Origin: JAOPZW01 sp036379935
GTDB lineage: Bacteria; Actinomycetota; Thermoleophilia; Solirubrobacterales; Solirubrobacteraceae
Length of the DNA stretch: 64,000 bases
Reading direction: 5' to 3'
Assembly (NCBI GenBank): GCA_036379935.1
Contig: DASVFT010000011.1
Span: 5,067 to 69,066, forward strand
A program made the position numbers and the translations under genes. The notes under the pieces were generated by a model. The model was not told the DNA's origin, did no database searches, and saw only the letters and a program-made list of their open reading frames with translations. Shown here piece after piece: positions 1 to 7,962 of the stretch. Every line of letters starts with the position of its first letter. Positions within the stretch are counted from its first letter, which is position 1.

Positions 1-282
1 GGAGCCGTACGGCGGGCCGTAGTTGTTGGCCAGGTCGAAGTGGGTGATCCCGAGATCGAAGGCGCGGCGCAGCGTCGCTCGAGAGCGCTCGATCGGGTCG
101 ACGTCTCCGAAGTTGTGCCAGAGGCCGAGCGAGATCGGTGGAAGCTGCAGGCCGCTCGCGCCGCAACGGCGGTAGGGCATCGCCTCGTAGCGATCGCCGG
201 CGGCGACGTAGGTGCTCGATCCCAACACGGCGGCGCGATGATGCACACGCGCCATGAGGCGGTCAAGGACGACCTGGGTCAT
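1..282 (-). CDS. Aldo/keto reductase, N-terminal part (runs off the left edge)
   Basis: Reading leftwards from an ATG at 282, 94 codons stay open to the window edge. The translation contains MPYRRCGASGLQLP, then LGLWHNFGD, then FDLANNYGPPYG, the N-terminal strand and NADPH/substrate-pocket signature of YghZ-type aldo/keto reductases; the tyrosine of NNYGP is the expected catalytic residue. Relatives usually begin about 25 residues before MPYRRCG, so internal starts at 255 (ATG) or 228 (GTG) are also possible. It is divergent from the KDPG aldolase gene and may belong to the same sugar-acid regulon, reducing a sugar carbonyl. The C-terminal two thirds lie outside the window, so nothing can be said about completeness. 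Confidence 0.8.
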   Translation of the reverse strand, partial: MTQVVLDRLMARVHHRAAVLGSSTYVAAGDRYEAMPYRRCGASGLQLPPISLGLWHNFGDVDPIERSRATLRRAFDLGITHFDLANNYGPPYGS

Positions 283-337
283 ATTCCGCTATACAAAATG
301 ACTCGCCACAACACGGAACGCGTGGTACGGTCGCGGC
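283..337. promoter_or_regulatory. Divergent promoter region, probable IclR target
   Basis: This 55-nt gap separates two divergent genes. On the plus strand TACGGT (326-331) ends 6 nt before the GTG at 338, the spacing expected for a leaderless actinobacterial transcript. The string TTCCGCTATAC (284-294) resembles TTCCGTATAC in front of the KDG kinase gene (4654-4663), which hints at a common regulator, plausibly the IclR protein of this cluster. No footprint-quality palindrome is visible here, so the operator is tentative. Confidence 0.35.
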
Positions 338-988
338 GTGCTGGCGAGCGAGGTCCTCGAACAAGAACGCGTCATCGCCGTGATCCGTGCCGACCATGTC
401 TCCGACGCCGCCGCGCTGTGCGCGGCCTTCGTGGGGGCCGGCATACGCTGCCTCGAGATCACGCTGACGGTGGCCAACGCGCTGGACGTCATCGGCGAGC
501 TCGCCGACCGGGACGACTGCGTCGTCGGAGCCGGCACCGTCACGACCGAGCGCGAGGCGGCCGATGCAATGGCCGCGGGCGCGCGGTTCCTGGTCTCACC
601 GGTGGCCGAAGCACGCGTCGTCCGTGCCGGAGTCACCGCGGAAACGGCGGTGATCGCCGGCGCGCTCACCCCAACCGAGGTCGTGCACGCCGCCGAGCTC
701 GGCGCGGCCGCGGTGAAGATCTTCCCCGCCCGCATCGGCGGTCCGCGGTACGTCGAGGACCTCAGGGGCCCGTTTCCCGATCTGCGGCTCGTCCCGTCGG
801 GCGGCGTCGACGCCGGCAACGCGGCCGCGTATCTCGCCGCCGGCGCCTTCGCGGTCGCGACGGGCTCGTCGGTGGCGCCGCCCGAGCTGGTCGAAAGCGG
901 CGACTGGGCCGAGATCGGCCGCCGTGCCGAGGCGTTCGTGGCCTCCGTCGCGACCTTCCGTCAGCCGTCCGGAGCCCGGGTCCCATGA
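338..988 (+). CDS. eda: KDPG/KDPGal aldolase
   Basis: This 216-residue single-domain class I aldolase is predicted to split 2-keto-3-deoxy-6-phosphogluconate (or the galacto epimer) into pyruvate and glyceraldehyde 3-phosphate in the cytoplasm. It has the family landmarks: the IAVIRA start of strand 1, the CLEITL strand with its catalytic Glu, GAGTV, LVSPV, and AVKIFPA with the Schiff-base lysine at about residue 127, then VPSGGV for phosphate binding. Length is typical for Eda. The GTG start sits 6 nt after a -10-like TACGGT, with no Shine-Dalgarno. Its stop overlaps the start of the IclR gene. With the KDG kinase and acid-sugar dehydratase downstream it completes a KDG pathway. Gluco versus galacto specificity cannot be read from sequence. 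Confidence 0.9.
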   Translation: MLASEVLEQERVIAVIRADHVSDAAALCAAFVGAGIRCLEITLTVANALDVIGELADRDDCVVGAGTVTTEREAADAMAAGARFLVSPVAEARVVRAGVTAETAVIAGALTPTEVVHAAELGAAAVKIFPARIGGPRYVEDLRGPFPDLRLVPSGGVDAGNAAAYLAAGAFAVATGSSVAPPELVESGDWAEIGRRAEAFVASVATFRQPSGARVP

Positions 989-1842
989 CTCCGCGTGACG
1001 CGCCGGCGCGCGAGAGCTCGGCCGCCAAGACGTTGACCATCCTCGAGCTGGTGCTCAGCGCCGAGGCTCCGCTCGGCCTGGCCGAGATCGCCGATCGTGC
1101 CGAGCTCACGAAGCCGACGGCTCACCGATTGCTGCAGATGCTCGTCCGCCGCAACTACGTCAGGCGCACGAGCGCGCGGACCTACGCGACCGGCGCGCGC
1201 GCGCTGTGGTTGGCCGGTGAGACGCTCGCCCAGGTCAATCGCTCGGAGATGGCGCGCCCCGCGCTGCGCCGGCTGCACGACCTCATCCCGGAGACGATCC
1301 ACTTCGCGGTGCTCAGCGGCAGCGACGTCGTCTACGTCGAGAAGTTCGAAGGTCGCCGTCCGTATCGGATGGCTTCGAGCATCGGGATGTCGCTCCCACT
1401 GCACTCGACGGCGATCGGGAAGTCCCTGCTGGCCTTCATGGCCCCGGAGGAGCGCCGGCGTCTATTGCCCGAAGGGGAGCTGCCCGCTCGCACCCGCAAC
1501 ACGATCACGGCGCACGACAAGCTCGAGGAGGAGCTCGCGCGCATTGCGCGTCGCGGCTATGCCATGGACGACGAGGAGAACGAAGAGAACATCCGCTGCA
1601 TCGGTGCCGCCGTCTTCGACAAGAACGGGGCTCCAATCGGCGGGGTCAGCGTCAGCGCCCCGAGCTTTCAGCTCTCGGCGCTGGCCGCGCGGAGGATGGC
1701 GCCCGCGATCGTCGCCACGGCACGAGAGATCTCGCTGGCGCTGGCCGCGGACCTCGAGCGCCTCCCCGCCTCCTACCGACCGGCACGGACGCGATCCTCG
1801 GGCAACCGCGCGTCCGACTCCGCGAGACCGTCGCGTCGATGA
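985..1842 (+). CDS. IclR-family transcriptional regulator
   Basis: This 285-residue protein has an N-terminal winged helix (about residues 15-75, with LAEIADRAELTKPTAHRLLQ as recognition helix) and a C-terminal IclR effector domain containing VVYVEKFEG, LPLHSTAIGKSLLAF and the conserved ENIRCIGAAVFD segment. IclR proteins are dimeric and bind small metabolites, commonly sugar acids or KDG-type compounds. The gene overlaps the aldolase gene by 4 nt (ATGA), so it is co-translated with it. Inferred role: local regulator of the KDG-route genes, probably through the GGAAC-N3-GTTCC palindrome at 4645. The last 25 residues are basic and low-complexity. Confidence 0.9.
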   Translation: MTPRDAPARESSAAKTLTILELVLSAEAPLGLAEIADRAELTKPTAHRLLQMLVRRNYVRRTSARTYATGARALWLAGETLAQVNRSEMARPALRRLHDLIPETIHFAVLSGSDVVYVEKFEGRRPYRMASSIGMSLPLHSTAIGKSLLAFMAPEERRRLLPEGELPARTRNTITAHDKLEEELARIARRGYAMDDEENEENIRCIGAAVFDKNGAPIGGVSVSAPSFQLSALAARRMAPAIVATAREISLALAADLERLPASYRPARTRSSGNRASDSARPSRR

Positions 1843-3689
1843 CCAGGTTCCTCGGCGTGCTCGACGCGATCTCGCGTCCTGCGAGCGATGCCGCGTCCGC
1901 GCTCCAGGCCGACGGATGGTCGAGTGCCGAGGTGGCGTGGCCGGCCGACCCGAAGGTCGCCGACGCGCTGGAGCACGCCATCGCCGCGAGCGGCATCGAG
2001 ATCGGTCTGCTCGACGTCTCTGCGGTCGTCGACGTCTCGGCGCCCGGCTCCGAGGCGCGACTGCTCCCCGCGCTCGAGGCGGCCCTGCGCTTGCGCGCGG
2101 GCAAGCTGCGCGTCGCCGTCCCGCCGAGCGCCGGGCGCGACGCCTCCGCCCTCCAGCGGCTGCGCGACATCGCGGACGTCGCCGACCAGAACGGCCTGCG
2201 GCTCGTGCTCCGCGGCCAGAGCGCTCAACCGGGCATCGAGGAGCTCCAGGCTCTCCTGGGCGCGACCGCGCACCCCGCTGTCACGCTGGAGATCGATCCG
2301 CTCGCGGGATCAGGCGACGCGCGCACGACCTCGGAGCTGATTCGACGCACGATGGGACGGATCGGCCACGTGCGCGTCGACCTGGACGCCGGGCGCGCCG
2401 ACGGCCACGGGGCGCCGCTGCTTCCCGACCTGCTGGCCGAGCTTCGCGCGGCCGGCTATCACGACAGCGTCACGGTCGTCGGTCCCGGCGTGCCACCCGA
2501 ATGGGGCACGAGCCGCGACGCCGACCGGCTCGAGCGAGTCCGCCTCGCGCTCGCCGAGGACGGATTGGACGCGCTCGTCTGCGGCCTGAGCGAGAACGTG
2601 CTGGCGCTCAGCGGCTACTGGTCGATGAACGGGACGTGCATCGCCGTCGTGCCGCGCGACGGCGAGCCCGTGCTGCTCGTGCCGCGCGGCGAGGAGACGT
2701 GGGCGGCGACGAGCGACTGGCCCGCCGTGCTGTCGTATCCGTCGGGGCGCCTCGCCGATCCGCCGCTGGCCGAGGCCGTGCGGCCGCTGCTGCGCGACGT
2801 GGGCGCGAAGCTCGGGCTGCGCGGTAGCCGTGTGGGCGTCGAGCTCGATCAGCCGTTCGTCGTTCCGGCGCACACGGCGCACGAGAGCTCGGCGGTGACC
2901 CCGCGGCTGGCCGCCCTGCTGCAGTCGGCCTGGGAGCCGGCCGCGATCGTGGCCGGCGACAAGACGATCCATCGCATGAGGGCCGTCAAGACGGCGCGCG
3001 AGATCGCGGCGATACGGCGCAGCGCGGCCGCGGCGGACCACGGCTTGCGCGCGTTCCGCGAGGCGACGGTGCCCGGTCGCCGCGACCACGAGGTGGCCAG
3101 ACTCGTCGAGGAGGCGGCGCACGAGGCCGCGCTGGCGGGTGGCGCCGGCCGGGCTCGGGCCTGGGCCTACGTCATGAGCGGGCCGCAGGTCGCCCAGGCC
3201 TACTTGCCGTTCCAGGTCCCCACCGCTCGCCGGATGTCCGAGGGCGAGCTCGTGCTGCTCGAGATGGCGGTCGTCGTCGACGGCTACTGGCAGGACGTGT
3301 CGAGGACGCACGCGGTGGGGCCTGACGGGGCCGACGCCCGGCAGCGCGAGATCGCGCAGGCCGTCCGTGCGGCCTGGGAGGCCGCGGCGGCCGCCGCGGT
3401 CCCGGGCGCGACCGGCGGCGCGGTCGACGCGGCGGCCAGGCAGGCGCTCGCCGACGCCGGGCTCGGCGATCGCTTCGTCCACGGGACGGGCCATGGCGTC
3501 GGCTTCGCCTTCCACGAGCCGCAGCCGATGCTCGCGCCCGGGAGCTCGGACGTGCTCGAGCGCAACATGGTCGTGGCGGTGGAGCCGGGCGTCTACCTGC
3601 CCGGGTTCGGCGGTGTGCGCAACGAGGACGACTGCCTCGTGACCGACGCCGGGGCGCAGTCCCTCGTCAGCGACGGGCACGCGATATGA
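1839..3689 (+). CDS. Fusion: sugar-isomerase-like TIM barrel plus creatinase-N/M24 hydrolase
   Basis: This 616-residue protein has two parts. Residues 1 to about 220 look like a xylose-isomerase/AP-endonuclease-2 type TIM barrel (VTLEIDP and HVRVDLDA strands) but lack an obvious full set of metal ligands. Residues from about 230 to the end match the M24 family: a creatinase-N-like domain, then the pita-bread fold. Of the five M24 metal ligands, D486, H552, E582 and E596 are in place, but the first aspartate is a glutamate (E475, in VLLEMAVVV). Such changes occur in creatinase-like members that are not standard Xaa-Pro peptidases. The gene overlaps both neighbours by 4 nt. It may hydrolyse an amide or C-N bond in an amino-sugar substrate; the true reaction is unknown. 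Confidence 0.7.
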   Translation: MTRFLGVLDAISRPASDAASALQADGWSSAEVAWPADPKVADALEHAIAASGIEIGLLDVSAVVDVSAPGSEARLLPALEAALRLRAGKLRVAVPPSAGRDASALQRLRDIADVADQNGLRLVLRGQSAQPGIEELQALLGATAHPAVTLEIDPLAGSGDARTTSELIRRTMGRIGHVRVDLDAGRADGHGAPLLPDLLAELRAAGYHDSVTVVGPGVPPEWGTSRDADRLERVRLALAEDGLDALVCGLSENVLALSGYWSMNGTCIAVVPRDGEPVLLVPRGEETWAATSDWPAVLSYPSGRLADPPLAEAVRPLLRDVGAKLGLRGSRVGVELDQPFVVPAHTAHESSAVTPRLAALLQSAWEPAAIVAGDKTIHRMRAVKTAREIAAIRRSAAAADHGLRAFREATVPGRRDHEVARLVEEAAHEAALAGGAGRARAWAYVMSGPQVAQAYLPFQVPTARRMSEGELVLLEMAVVVDGYWQDVSRTHAVGPDGADARQREIAQAVRAAWEAAAAAAVPGATGGAVDAAARQALADAGLGDRFVHGTGHGVGFAFHEPQPMLAPGSSDVLERNMVVAVEPGVYLPGFGGVRNEDDCLVTDAGAQSLVSDGHAI

Positions 3690-4531
3690 GCTTGCCCGAC
3701 CACGCGTCTTCGCCCGGCGACCTCAGTGGCCGGGTCGCCGTCGTGACCGGCGCCTCCGGAGTGCTGGGCGGCGCCATGGCCGCGGGCCTGGCCGCCGCCG
3801 GTGCTCGAGTCGGCGTCCTGGCCCGCAACCGCGAGCGCATCGACGGTCAGGTGGCCGCGATCGCGGATCGCGGCGGCGAGGCGCACCCGCTCGTCGCCGA
3901 CGTCCTCGATCGCGAGCAGCTCGAGGACGCTCGCGACGAGGCCCTTGCGCGCTGGGGCCGGCTCGACCTGCTCGTGAACGCGGCCGGAGGCAACGTCGCC
4001 GAGGCGGTGCTCCCGCCCGAAGCCGACCTGTTCTCGCTCTCGGTCGACGCCTTCCGCGCCGTCGTCGAGCTCAACGCCTTCGGAACGCTGCTCCCCTGCC
4101 AGGTCTTCGGGCCCGCGCTCGCCCGCAGCGCGGCGGGCGAGGGCAGCGCCGTGATCGTGAACGTCAGCTCGATGACCGCGCAGCGCGCGCTCACGCGCGT
4201 CGGCGGCTATTCCGCGGCGAAGGCGGCCGTCGAGGCCCTCACGCGCTGGCTGGCGGTCGAGGCGGCGGCGCGCTACGGCGATCGCCTGCGCGTCAACGCC
4301 ATCGCTCCCGGCTTCTTCATGGGCGAGCAGAACCGGCGCCTTCTCGTGGAGGAGGACGGCACCCTCACCGCGCGCGGGCGCACCATCGTGGAGCGCACGC
4401 CGATGGGCCGCTTCGGCGAGCCCAGCGAGCTGATCGGAACGCTGCTGTGGCTCTGTGGCGAGGGCTCGTCGTTCGTGACCGGCGCGGTGATACCGGTCGA
4501 CGGGGGATTCGGCGCGTCGGGCGGTCTCTGA
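3686..4531 (+). CDS. SDR oxidoreductase, D-mannonate/fructuronate type
   Basis: This 281-residue classical short-chain dehydrogenase has the Rossmann motif TGASGVLGGAMA, NAAGG, a catalytic Ser in VNVSS, and YSAAK with the active-site Tyr and Lys. The long loop GFFMGEQNRRLL plus TPMGRFGEPSELIG is typical of the SDR-type D-mannonate oxidoreductases that interconvert fructuronate and mannonate. That fits its position between an aldolase/IclR pair and a KDG kinase/acid-sugar dehydratase pair. Start ATG overlaps the preceding stop (ATGA). Cofactor (NAD or NADP) and exact substrate are inferred from family resemblance only. Confidence 0.75.
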   Translation: MSLPDHASSPGDLSGRVAVVTGASGVLGGAMAAGLAAAGARVGVLARNRERIDGQVAAIADRGGEAHPLVADVLDREQLEDARDEALARWGRLDLLVNAAGGNVAEAVLPPEADLFSLSVDAFRAVVELNAFGTLLPCQVFGPALARSAAGEGSAVIVNVSSMTAQRALTRVGGYSAAKAAVEALTRWLAVEAAARYGDRLRVNAIAPGFFMGEQNRRLLVEEDGTLTARGRTIVERTPMGRFGEPSELIGTLLWLCGEGSSFVTGAVIPVDGGFGASGGL

Positions 4532-4644
4532 GCAGCGGTGCTCCCGCGGAACTCCGGGGGTGCTTCGTTCTGCTGAATGGAACGGCGAGCGCCACAGGTT
4601 GACGCGCGTGGCGAGCGCACCGAAGCTGCTCCACGCCAGTAAAT

Positions 4645-4657
4645 GGAACGCCGTTCC
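4645..4657. promoter_or_regulatory. Probable IclR operator (GGAAC-N3-GTTCC)
   Basis: GGAACGCCGTTCC is a perfect 5-3-5 inverted repeat, followed at once by TATACA (4659-4664), a plausible -10 box, and an AGGA ribosome site. It lies 16 nt before the KDG kinase start, so a bound repressor would cover the promoter. A related half-site (TGGAACGG) occurs about 65 nt upstream. The regulator is assumed to be the IclR protein encoded at 985-1842. Confidence 0.5.
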
Positions 4658-4672
4658 GTATACAGGAAAATC

Positions 4673-5647
4673 ATGGTCCTCACATTGGGAGAAGCGCTGG
4701 TCGTAGGGATCCCGCCGAGTCCGGTGGGTCTCGATCACGCGGACAGCGTCCGTCTCTCGGTCGGCGGCAGCGAAGTCAACTTCGCGATCGGCCTGGCGCG
4801 CCTGAACGTCGACTGCATGTGGATCGGCCGGCTCGGAGACGATCCGTTCGGGCGGATGGTCAGGGACGCCCTGGACCGCGAGGGTGTGCGGACGGACTGG
4901 GTCAAGTCGGACGTCGACCGCCCGACCGGGGTGTACTTCCGCGAGTGGCTCGACGACGGCGTTCGCCGTCCCTACTACTACCGCCAGGGCTCTGCCGCTA
5001 CCGGGCTGTCGGTCTCCGACTGGCCCGACGAGGCGGTGGGGCAGGCGCGCTGGCTGCACGTGAGCGGCATCACCCCGGCGCTCGGCGCGGCGCCGCGCAA
5101 GCTCGTCGAGCGCGCGGTCTCGAGGGCGCGCGAGGCGGGACTGGACGTCTCGGTGGACCCGAACTTCCGCGCGCCGCTCTGGTCTCACTCGGAGGAGGCG
5201 CGCTCCGTGCTCGAGCCGATCGTGCGCGCAAGCAGCGTCCTGCTGCTCGCCCAGGAGGACTGCCGTGTCCTGTTCGGGAGTGGCGATCCCGAGCTCGTCG
5301 CCCGTCGCGCGCACGAATCCGGCGCCGAAACCGTGGTCGTGAAGCTGGGCGCTGAGGGCGCGTACGCGAGTCGTGGCAACGAGTCCCTGCACCTGCCGGC
5401 GGCCGCCTGCGAGCGCGCCGTCGACCCGGTGGGCGCCGGGGACGGATTCGACGCGGGCTTCGTCGCCGGCATGCTGGGGCGCGGCGACCTGCGTTCGGCG
5501 CTGACCATCGGGAACTACGTGGGAGCACGCGCCGTCGAGGAGCCGATGGAGCACGCCTACCCGACGGCCGGCGAGCTCCCGCCAGAGCTCCAGGACATGC
5601 TCACGGCGCCGCCCTCGGAGCTGGCCGCAACGAGGAGGGGAGCATGA
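4673..5647 (+). CDS. kdgK: PfkB-family sugar kinase, probable 2-keto-3-deoxygluconate kinase
   Basis: This 324-residue ribokinase-fold protein phosphorylates KDG to KDPG in the inferred pathway, feeding the aldolase at 338. Motifs are GGSEVNFAIGLARL near the N-terminus (substrate loop), the YYYRQGSAA lid segment, VDPNFRAPLW, and the C-terminal PfkB signature DPVGAGDGFDAGFVAG, whose Asp is the catalytic base. I chose the ATG at 4673: it has AGGA 5 nt upstream, whereas an earlier ATG at 4643 would put the palindromic operator inside the gene. The last codons overlap the dehydratase start by 4 nt. Confidence 0.85.
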   Translation: MVLTLGEALVVGIPPSPVGLDHADSVRLSVGGSEVNFAIGLARLNVDCMWIGRLGDDPFGRMVRDALDREGVRTDWVKSDVDRPTGVYFREWLDDGVRRPYYYRQGSAATGLSVSDWPDEAVGQARWLHVSGITPALGAAPRKLVERAVSRAREAGLDVSVDPNFRAPLWSHSEEARSVLEPIVRASSVLLLAQEDCRVLFGSGDPELVARRAHESGAETVVVKLGAEGAYASRGNESLHLPAAACERAVDPVGAGDGFDAGFVAGMLGRGDLRSALTIGNYVGARAVEEPMEHAYPTAGELPPELQDMLTAPPSELAATRRGA

Positions 5648-6861
5648 GGATCACCGGCCTGCGCGCGCGGACGGCGAGCATCCCCGTCAAGGCGCCCACC
5701 CGTCATTCCTACGGATCGCCGGGCTACTACTCGCGCACGATCATCGAGATCTCCACCGACGAGGGGATCACCGGGCTGGGCGAGACGTACGGCACCGTCT
5801 CCGCCGACAGCTTCGCGCCGCTGCTTCCGATCCTGGTCGGCGAGGACCCGCTGAACCTCGAGCGGATCCGCCTGCAGATCAGCCAGCGCGGATACATCTC
5901 GCGCCAGCCGATGCTGTCCTCGCCGATCGAGCAGGCGTGCCTCGACATCTCCGGCAAGCGCTTCGGCGTTCCCGTCCACCAGCTGATCGGCGGCAAGGTT
6001 CGCGACCGCGTCCCGCTGGCGGCATACCTCTTCTATCGCTACGCCGACGCCGACGGGCGGGGCGCGATCGACTCGCCGGACGAGATGGTGGCGCATGCGC
6101 GCGAGCTCGTGGACGAACACGGCTTTCGCAGCCTCAAGCTCAAGGGCGGCGTCCAGGAGCCCGAGCACGAGGCCCGCACGCTCGAGGCGCTGCGCGCGGC
6201 CTTCGGAGCGGACGACTTCAAGCTCCGCTTCGACCCGAACGCGATCTGGTCGCCGGCCACGGCCGCGCGCATCGGCGAGCGGCTCCGTGGCCTCGAGCTG
6301 GAGTACTACGAAGATCCGGCCTGGGGCCTGAAGGGCCTGCAGGCGGTCGGGCGCAAGGTGGCGATGCCGATCGCCACCAACATGGCGGTCATCGAGTTCG
6401 AGCAACTCGGCGCCGCGGTGGAGCTCGGCGCGATCGACGTGATCCTCTCCGACCCGTGGTACTGGGGCGGAATTGTTCACACAAAGGTGCTTGACGCTGT
6501 TGCCAAGCACCTCGGCATAGCGGTTGGGATGCACAGTGGCATCGAGTTCGGGGTGGGCCTTGCGGTGATGTTGCACACCGCCAGCTCCATGCCCAATCTC
6601 GTCCACGCCATCGACTCTCACTACCACCATCTGACGGACGACGTCATCACCACGCCTTTTCGGTACGAAGGCGGGTGCATGGCTCCGGCTGACGCCCCTG
6701 GTCTGGGCGTGGAGCTCGACGAGGACAAGATGGAGCGGTACGTCGAGATGAACGAGGAGCTGCGCCGTGGCGCGCTGCCGGGACACGCCACGGAGGACTA
6801 CTACAGCTATCCGACCGACCCCACACGACCGGATTGGTATCCGATCGTGCCGATGTGGTGA
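5644..6861 (+). CDS. Enolase-superfamily acid-sugar dehydratase (glucarate dehydratase-like)
   Basis: This 405-residue protein has the enolase N-terminal capping domain (about 1-125) and a modified TIM barrel. Catalytic residues read as K165-x-K167, metal ligands D197, E223 and N246 (with N199 nearby), and the D270/H297 dyad in MHSGIEFG, the pattern of the glucarate dehydratase subgroup rather than mandelate racemase. The reaction would be dehydration of a hexaric or hexonic acid to a 2-keto-3-deoxy acid, supplying the KDG kinase with which it overlaps by 4 nt. ManD-type mannonate dehydratase activity is the main alternative. A short segment around 6470-6550 uses noticeably less GC-biased codons than the rest. 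Confidence 0.85.
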   Translation: MRITGLRARTASIPVKAPTRHSYGSPGYYSRTIIEISTDEGITGLGETYGTVSADSFAPLLPILVGEDPLNLERIRLQISQRGYISRQPMLSSPIEQACLDISGKRFGVPVHQLIGGKVRDRVPLAAYLFYRYADADGRGAIDSPDEMVAHARELVDEHGFRSLKLKGGVQEPEHEARTLEALRAAFGADDFKLRFDPNAIWSPATAARIGERLRGLELEYYEDPAWGLKGLQAVGRKVAMPIATNMAVIEFEQLGAAVELGAIDVILSDPWYWGGIVHTKVLDAVAKHLGIAVGMHSGIEFGVGLAVMLHTASSMPNLVHAIDSHYHHLTDDVITTPFRYEGGCMAPADAPGLGVELDEDKMERYVEMNEELRRGALPGHATEDYYSYPTDPTRPDWYPIVPMW

Positions 6862-6900
6862 CGGGCATTTACAGATAACCGGCTAGAGGAGGAGAGAAGG

Positions 6901-7914
6901 GTGCAGATCAACAAGAGGCGACGCGGTCGCCTGGCAATCGTGGCGATGAGCCTGCTCGTGGTGAGCATGCTGGCTGCTGCCTGTGGCTCGAGCTCGAGCT
7001 CGACCAGCAGCGGCACGACGACGACGCCCGCCAAGAAGAAGGCCTACCGGGTGACCCTGATCGTGGGCATCACCAACAACCCGTTCTACACGAGCATGGC
7101 GCGGGGCGCGCAGGCCGCGGCGAAGGAGCTCGGCGTGACCCTCGACGTCCAGGGTGCGACCGAGTTCAGCCCTTCGGCCGAGACGCCGATCATCAACGCC
7201 GTGATCGCCAAGAAGCCGGACGGCATCGTCCTCGTCCCCACCGACGCCAAGGCGATCGACCCGCTGGCCAAGCAGGCCAGTGCCGCGGGCATCACGATCG
7301 CGACCGCCGACATCGACGTCGCGACACCGAGCTCGCGGATCGCCTTCTTCGCGTCCGACAACGAGGTCGGCGGCCAGATGGCGGGCAAGCAGCTCATCAA
7401 GGACACCGGCGGGAAGGGCAAGGTCTTCGTGCTCGCCGACGCCCCCAACGTGCCGACCGGCGTCGCCCGTGTCAACGGCTTCAAGGAGGCGATCAAGGGC
7501 AGCGGGCTGAAGATGCTGCCGGTCCAGTACTCCGATGAGCAGCAGGGCAAGGGCACGTCCGTGGTGGACGCCGTGCTGCAGGGCAACCCCGACCTCGCCG
7601 GGATCTTCGCGGAGGACACGATCAACGGCCAGGCGACCGCCGTCTCGCTGCAGAACGCGCACAAGGTCGGCAAGGTCAAGGCCGTGGCCTTCGACGCCAG
7701 CCCCAGCGAAGTGGTGGCGCTCCGCAAGGGCATCTTCTCGGCGCTGATCGGCCAGAAGCCCTACCTGATGGGCGACCAGGCCGTCCGCGCGATCGTCGAA
7801 CATCTCAACGGCGACAAGACGAAGTGGCACGGTCAGAAGATCGACACCGGGTTTCAGGTCATCACCAAGGACAACATGGACGACCCGGACGTCTCCAAGT
7901 TCATCTACAGGTAG
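6901..7914 (+). CDS. Sugar ABC transporter substrate-binding lipoprotein (ribose type)
   Basis: This 337-residue Peripla_BP_4 protein captures a sugar or sugar acid outside the membrane for the importer encoded just downstream. The N-terminus has a basic segment (NKRRRGR), a hydrophobic stretch and a lipobox ending LAAAC, followed by a serine/threonine-rich linker, so it should be lipid-anchored. The family start ITNNPFYTSMARGAQAAAKE and the repeated Rossmann-like lobes follow. The GTG start has GAGGAGAGAAGG directly upstream, a strong ribosome site. It ends just before a long hairpin that probably raises its mRNA level over the transporter genes. Confidence 0.9.
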   Translation: MQINKRRRGRLAIVAMSLLVVSMLAAACGSSSSSTSSGTTTTPAKKKAYRVTLIVGITNNPFYTSMARGAQAAAKELGVTLDVQGATEFSPSAETPIINAVIAKKPDGIVLVPTDAKAIDPLAKQASAAGITIATADIDVATPSSRIAFFASDNEVGGQMAGKQLIKDTGGKGKVFVLADAPNVPTGVARVNGFKEAIKGSGLKMLPVQYSDEQQGKGTSVVDAVLQGNPDLAGIFAEDTINGQATAVSLQNAHKVGKVKAVAFDASPSEVVALRKGIFSALIGQKPYLMGDQAVRAIVEHLNGDKTKWHGQKIDTGFQVITKDNMDDPDVSKFIYR

Positions 7915-7923
7915 GACGCGCAA

Positions 7924-7951
7924 GGAGGCCGGCCGACATCGGCCGGCCTCC
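7924..7951 (+). terminator. Strong hairpin between binding-protein and ATPase genes
   Basis: GGAGGCCGGCCG (7924-7935) pairs perfectly with CGGCCGGCCTCC (7940-7951) across a 4-nt ACAT loop. There is no U-tract. Its place after the binding-protein gene suggests partial termination or 3'-end protection, giving excess binding protein over the membrane subunits, as is common in sugar ABC operons. Confidence 0.75.
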
Positions 7952-7962
7952 CGCCTTCTCGC

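Noticed and set aside
4599..4604. TTGACG as -35 for the KDG kinase promoter
   Set aside because: No -10-like hexamer follows at 16-19 nt; the TATACA box by the operator is too far away.
3593..5554. 653-codon minus-strand open frame
   Set aside because: Antisense to the SDR and KDG kinase genes, whose motifs are unambiguous.
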